Positions 60,447 through 64,000 of a DNA stretch of 64,000 nt are shown in pieces. Location of the stretch: positions 186,001 through 250,000 of the forward strand of contig NZ_JAAQWN010000004.1 of assembly GCF_012985465.1 (NCBI RefSeq), given 5' to 3'. Numbering within the stretch: the stretch's first letter is position 1; each line of letters opens with the position of its first letter. The notes under the pieces were generated by a model. That model saw only the letters and a list, made by a program, of their open reading frames with translations. It was not told where the DNA came from and did not search any database. Origin of the DNA: Pseudomonas sp. WS 5079 (GTDB taxonomy: Bacteria; Pseudomonadota; Gammaproteobacteria; Pseudomonadales; Pseudomonadaceae). Position numbers and translations under genes: made by a program.

Positions 60447-62894
60447 ATGCTGTTGTTGTGGATACTGGTTCTGGTGCTCGGCATTGCCTACCTGGCTCAC
60501 CGTCGCACCGCGCCCCTGCCCGCCCTGGGCGTGGTCGCCGTCTATCTGTTGGCGATGGGCGCCTTTAGCCATGCACCGGGCTGGCTGCTGCTGGTGTTCT
60601 GGGTCCTGCTGGCGGTAGTCGCCGCACCGCTGCTGCTGCCCGACCTGCGTCGCCAGTACTTCACCGCACCGCTGTTCAACTGGTTCCAGAAAGTACTGCC
60701 GCCAATGTCCGAAACCGAGCGCGATGCCATCGACGCCGGTACCGTGTGGTGGGACGGCGAACTGTTCAGCGGCCGCCCCGACTGGGACAAACTGCTGGCC
60801 TACCCCAAGGTGCAGTTGACCGAAGAAGAACAGGCCTTTATCGACGGCCCCACCGAAGAGCTGTGCGCCATGGTCACCGACTGGGAAATCGGCCAGGCCA
60901 TGGACCTGCCGCCAGCGGCCTGGGACCACATCAAGCAACATGGCTTCTTTGCCCTGATCATTCCCAAGGAGTTCGGCGGCAAGGGCTTTTCGGCCTACGC
61001 CCACTCCCAGGTGGCGATGAAATTGGCAACCCGCAGCGGCGACCTCGCCTCCACCGTGATGGTCCCCAACTCCCTGGGCCCGGCCGAACTGCTGCTGCAC
61101 TACGGCACCGACGAGCAACGTAACCATTACCTGCCGCGCCTGGCCCGTGGCGATGACATCCCGTGCTTTGCCCTGACCGGCCCGCTGGCCGGCTCCGATG
61201 CCGGCGCAATGCCCGACACCGGGGTGATCTGCAAAGGCGAATGGGAAGGCAAGGAAACCCTTGGCCTGCGCCTGAACTGGGAAAAACGCTATATCACCCT
61301 GGGTCCGGTCGCGACCCTGCTCGGCCTGGCCTTCAAGGCCCATGACCCGGACCACCTGCTGGGTGAGGAAGAAGACCTGGGCATCAGCCTGGCGCTGATC
61401 CCCACCGATACTCCCGGCGTGGAAATCGGCCGTCGCCACCTGCCCCTGGGCGCTGCGTTCATGAACGGCCCCAACTCCGGCAAAGACGTATTCATTCCCC
61501 TGGACTTCCTGATCGGCGGCCAGGAGATGCTCGGCAAGGGCTGGATGATGCTGATGAACTGCCTGTCGGTCGGCCGTTCGATCTCCCTGCCAGCAGTGGG
61601 CACCGGCGCGGCCAAGTTCACCAGCCTGGTGACCGGCCAGTACGCCCAGGTGCGCGAACAGTTCAACGTGCCACTGTCGGCCTTCGAAGGTATCCAGGAA
61701 GCCCTGGCCCGTATCGGCGGCAACGCCTGGCTGATGGACAGCGCGCGGATGCTCACCGCCAATGCCGTCGACCTGGGGGAGAAACCCTCGGTGCTCTCGG
61801 CGATCCTCAAGTACCACCTCACCGAGCGCGGCCGCGAGTGCATCAGCCACGCCATGGACGTCCACGGCGGCAAGGGCATCATCATGGGCCCCAACAACTA
61901 CCTGGGCCGCAGCTGGCAGGGGGCGCCGATCTTCATCACCGTGGAGGGGGCGAATATCCTCTCGCGCAACCTGATGATCTTCGGCCAGGGCGCGATCCGC
62001 TGCCACCCGTTCGTGCTCAAGGAAATGGCCCTGGCCGGCCGTGAAGACCGCGACCAGGCACTCAAGGAGTTCGATGGGCTGCTGATGCAACATATCGGCT
62101 TTGCCGTGAGCAACGCCGCCAGCACCCTGGTGTTGAACCTGGGCCTGGGTCACTTCGAAAAAGCCCCGGGCAACCGCTTGAGCCAGGGCTACTTCCGTGC
62201 GCTCAACCGCCAGGCTGCCGCGTTCGCCCTGTTGGCGGACCTGAGCATGATGCTGCTGGGCGGCGAGTTGAAGCGTCGTGAACGCCTGTCGGCACGGCTC
62301 GGCGATGTGCTCAGCCATATGTACCTGGCCTCGGCAGCGCTCAAGCGCTACCACGACCTCGACTCCCCGGACCACCTGGAGCCGCTGTTTGCCTGGGCCA
62401 TGGAGGAAAGCCTCGGCCAGTCGGAGCGCGCGCTGGATGAGTTGCTCAGCAACTTCCCCAACAAAGTGCTGGGCTGCCTGATGCGAGTCATCGTGTTCCC
62501 GTTCGGCCGCCGCCACAAAGGTCCGTCCGATGCATTGGACGCGGAAGTCGCCGCGGTAATTGGCCGGGCCAAGGGCGACCCGACCCTCGAAGAACTGCTG
62601 GCTGGCTGCTATCGCCCACAGTCGGCGCAAGATCCAGTCGGCGCCTTGCAACATGCCTACGACCTGCTGGGTGCCAGCCAGCCCCTGCAAAAGAAACTCC
62701 ACAGCGCCCTCAAGAGTGGCCAGGTCAAGCCACGCGCGGGGGAACACGCCATCGAAGCCGCACTCGAGGCTGGCGTGCTGCAACCGGCCGAGGCGCAGAC
62801 CCTGCGCGACGCGGAAGCAGCGCGGCGCAAGGTGATCGACGTGGATGACTTCAGCAAGGAGGAGTTGGCCCAGGCGCCTGGCAGAGTCCGCTAG
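60447..62894 (+). CDS. fadE: FadE-type acyl-CoA dehydrogenase
   Basis: An 815-residue protein starting at the ATG at 60447, with GGAGGA 6 nt upstream. The N-terminus is hydrophobic (MLLLWILVLVLGIAYLAHRR and a second helix near 30-70), followed by the acyl-CoA dehydrogenase domains (FALTGPLAGSDAGAMPDTG, HAMDVHGGKGIIMGPNNYLG, TVEGANILSRNLMIFGQGAIR) and the C-terminal DUF1974 region. This is the long membrane-associated FadE of beta-oxidation, catalysing the first dehydrogenation of fatty acyl-CoA. It corresponds to PA2815 in position. Confidence 0.96.
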   Translation: MLLLWILVLVLGIAYLAHRRTAPLPALGVVAVYLLAMGAFSHAPGWLLLVFWVLLAVVAAPLLLPDLRRQYFTAPLFNWFQKVLPPMSETERDAIDAGTVWWDGELFSGRPDWDKLLAYPKVQLTEEEQAFIDGPTEELCAMVTDWEIGQAMDLPPAAWDHIKQHGFFALIIPKEFGGKGFSAYAHSQVAMKLATRSGDLASTVMVPNSLGPAELLLHYGTDEQRNHYLPRLARGDDIPCFALTGPLAGSDAGAMPDTGVICKGEWEGKETLGLRLNWEKRYITLGPVATLLGLAFKAHDPDHLLGEEEDLGISLALIPTDTPGVEIGRRHLPLGAAFMNGPNSGKDVFIPLDFLIGGQEMLGKGWMMLMNCLSVGRSISLPAVGTGAAKFTSLVTGQYAQVREQFNVPLSAFEGIQEALARIGGNAWLMDSARMLTANAVDLGEKPSVLSAILKYHLTERGRECISHAMDVHGGKGIIMGPNNYLGRSWQGAPIFITVEGANILSRNLMIFGQGAIRCHPFVLKEMALAGREDRDQALKEFDGLLMQHIGFAVSNAASTLVLNLGLGHFEKAPGNRLSQGYFRALNRQAAAFALLADLSMMLLGGELKRRERLSARLGDVLSHMYLASAALKRYHDLDSPDHLEPLFAWAMEESLGQSERALDELLSNFPNKVLGCLMRVIVFPFGRRHKGPSDALDAEVAAVIGRAKGDPTLEELLAGCYRPQSAQDPVGALQHAYDLLGASQPLQKKLHSALKSGQVKPRAGEHAIEAALEAGVLQPAEAQTLRDAEAARRKVIDVDDFSKEELAQAPGRVR

Positions 62895-62914
62895 TACCGG
62901 CGGTCATATAAAAG

Positions 62915-62950
62915 CGGGCGCGAGAGCTATATACTCTCGCGCCCGTTTTT
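62915..62950 (+). terminator. Rho-independent terminator after fadE
   Basis: CGGGCGCGAGAG and CTCTCGCGCCCG form a 12-bp perfect stem with a 7-nt loop followed by TTTTT. It lies 20 bp after the fadE stop and before the next gene, whose GTG start is at 62971. Confidence 0.92.
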
Positions 62951-62970
62951 GCTTTTGAGGACTTACTCTC

Positions 62971-63378
62971 GTGTCCAACGTCGTTGCTGATCATCTCGTC
63001 TTGCTCGACCACCTGCGCAGTATCCTGGTTGCCGTCGGCGAAGCCGAACAGGTTCCAGAGGAAAGCCACGCTTTGTTCCTGGAACGCTTTGATGAACTGC
63101 GGGCCATGCTGCCCATCGACCCGATCGAAAGCCAATACCTGGGTCAGGACATGATGAGCCAGGTCATCCTGCGCTACCCACAGATTGCCCATCTGGTACC
63201 GCGCGACTTGCTGTGGTTCTTTGGCGGTGACTGCCTGCACTTCATGCCCGATGATGAACTGGACTTGTACCAGGCCCTGGAAGAACGGCGCTTCGAAGCC
63301 GAACAGAACGACGAACCGTTCGACTGGAACCAGGAAAAGCAATTGCTGGCCATGTCCAACGACCAGCCCAAGCACTGA
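62971..63378 (+). CDS. PA2817-like uncharacterised protein
   Basis: A 135-residue protein with a GTG start, beginning MSNVVADHLVLLDHLRSILVAVGEAEQVPEES; it is helical and acidic and ends QLLAMSNDQPKH. It matches, as I recall, the conserved pseudomonad protein PA2817 of unknown function, next to fadE as expected. A LPRDLLWFFGGDCLHFMPDDE segment in the centre is distinctive. GAGGACTTACTCTC precedes the start. Confidence 0.85.
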   Translation: MSNVVADHLVLLDHLRSILVAVGEAEQVPEESHALFLERFDELRAMLPIDPIESQYLGQDMMSQVILRYPQIAHLVPRDLLWFFGGDCLHFMPDDELDLYQALEERRFEAEQNDEPFDWNQEKQLLAMSNDQPKH

Positions 63379-63402
63379 TCTCAAAAGCACCAAAGATCCA
63401 AA

Positions 63403-63506
63403 TGTGGAGCGGGCTTGTCGGATCGCCGCATCGCCGCGAAGACGTCGGCCCAGCAAACATTGATGTTGACTGACCCACTGCTTTCGCGAGCGAGCCCGCT
63501 CCCACA
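63403..63506. repeat. REPIN, diverged
   Basis: TGTGGAGCGGGCTTGTC at the left and GAGCGAGCCCGCTCCCACA at the right are the inverted arms of a REP doublet with several mismatches and a longer middle than the copy at 56966. Confidence 0.75.
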
Positions 63507-63536
63507 CTAATTCGCTCAACATTCCCGATCGTGCTC

Positions 63537-64000
63537 CTACCGCCGACGCAATGTGGGCTCCTTAGCCATGCACTCCACCAGATAATCGATGAATACCCGC
63601 AGTTTCGGCGGCAGGTACCGCGTGGGTGAATGCAGCAACCAGGCATCCCCATGGTACGAGGCAATAAAATCCCATTGCGCCAGGACCTGCACCAACCGCC
63701 CCTCCTCCAATGCATGCCGCGCAGTGAAATACGGCAAGCTGCCAATTCCCACATCCTGCAACACCGCATCCAACCGCACCCCCGTGTGATTGGCCGCATA
63801 ACGACCACGCACACCCACCGTCACTGTTTTGCCAGCCTGGCGCAATTTCCAGCGTGCATCCCCAGGGGTTTCGCCCAGGTAAATGCAGCTGTGCTCCAGC
63901 AAGTCATGGGGATGCAGCGGCGTTCCGTGGGTGGCCAGATATTGCGGCGTAGCACACAGCAAATGCTCGATCGGCAGTAGCCGGCGCCCTACCAACCCCG
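63537..64000 (-). CDS. LysR-type transcriptional regulator, C-terminal part (cut by window edge)
   Basis: The frame is open to the right edge, so only the last about 154 residues are seen. They form the second half of a LysR effector-binding domain: LCATPQYLATHGTPLHPHDLLEHSCIYLGETP, then AVLQDVGIGSLPYFTARHALEEGRLVQVLAQWD and LPPKLRVFIDYLVECMAKEP, typical of the LysR group with a short effector domain. The HTH is outside the window. Target unknown. Confidence 0.93.
   Translation of the reverse strand, partial: GLVGRRLLPIEHLLCATPQYLATHGTPLHPHDLLEHSCIYLGETPGDARWKLRQAGKTVTVGVRGRYAANHTGVRLDAVLQDVGIGSLPYFTARHALEEGRLVQVLAQWDFIASYHGDAWLLHSPTRYLPPKLRVFIDYLVECMAKEPTLRRR

Noticed and set aside
60207..62783. 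858-codon open frame antisense to fadE
   Set aside because: It is the complement of a GC-rich, strongly coding gene; the sense strand gives a full FadE, and the antisense translation has no family resemblance and an odd His/Gln/Val-rich composition.

Overview
The window reads as a Pseudomonas chromosome, most likely of the P. fluorescens group. The evidence is a core block in the order ABC permease, ABC ATPase, glutathione S-transferase, transglutaminase-like protein, FadE-type acyl-CoA dehydrogenase and a PA2817-like protein (from memory, close to PA2811-PA2817 of P. aeruginosa), REPIN-type doublet repeats with arms like TGTGGGAGCGGGCTTGCCCG, an rdgC gene, and pseudomonad tRNA-Asp/tRNA-Val genes.

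Positions 1 to about 44,300 are an accessory, defence-rich region. At the left edge lies a truncated IS66-type element (tnpC running off the window, tnpB cut) that interrupts an integrative-element protein, followed by a RadC-like gene. Then comes a complete type 1 BREX locus on the minus strand (HTH gene, brxA, brxB, brxC, pglX, pglZ, brxL at 15,819-2,371), with an ATPase gene reduced to a 60-codon stub between pglX and pglZ. Next is a cassette of a small membrane protein, a DraG/ADP-ribosylglycohydrolase-like protein with altered metal-binding motifs, and a divergent WYL regulator. A four-gene operon follows (18,493-23,305) with three different dynamin-like GTPases and a small membrane-anchored protein, plus a 42-codon membrane ORF upstream and a DUF445 gene. 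On the plus strand at 25,471-33,542 are a HEPN-type protein, a second WYL regulator, an AddB-like nuclease, an AddA-like helicase-nuclease and a small protein. Four uncharacterised minus-strand genes, a third WYL regulator, and an overlapping pair of DUF262 proteins (37,673-41,745) complete the region. It ends with a tyrosine integrase whose stop codon lies inside a 45-bp copy of the 3' half of a tRNA-Pro(GGG) gene.

From 44,470 rightwards the sequence looks like core chromosome. A tRNA-Asp/tRNA-Val pair occurs twice, 4.5 kb apart, and between the copies sits a FecI-FecR-TonB-receptor iron-uptake unit. Then come rdgC, a BASS-family transporter, a guanidine-II (mini-ykkC) riboswitch with its SMR exporter, an MFS-PlsC fusion, a TDT/SLAC1-type transporter, an MFS exporter with divergent TetR regulator, the PA2811-PA2817-like block, and a LysR-type gene cut by the right edge.

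The best candidates for undescribed biology are the three-GTPase operon (18.5-23.6 kb, possibly with DUF445) and the HEPN/WYL/AddAB-like cluster (25.5-33.5 kb). I cannot assign either with confidence to a named defence system from sequence alone; the GTPases are reminiscent of the dynamin-like proteins in Leo/Eleos-type loci.
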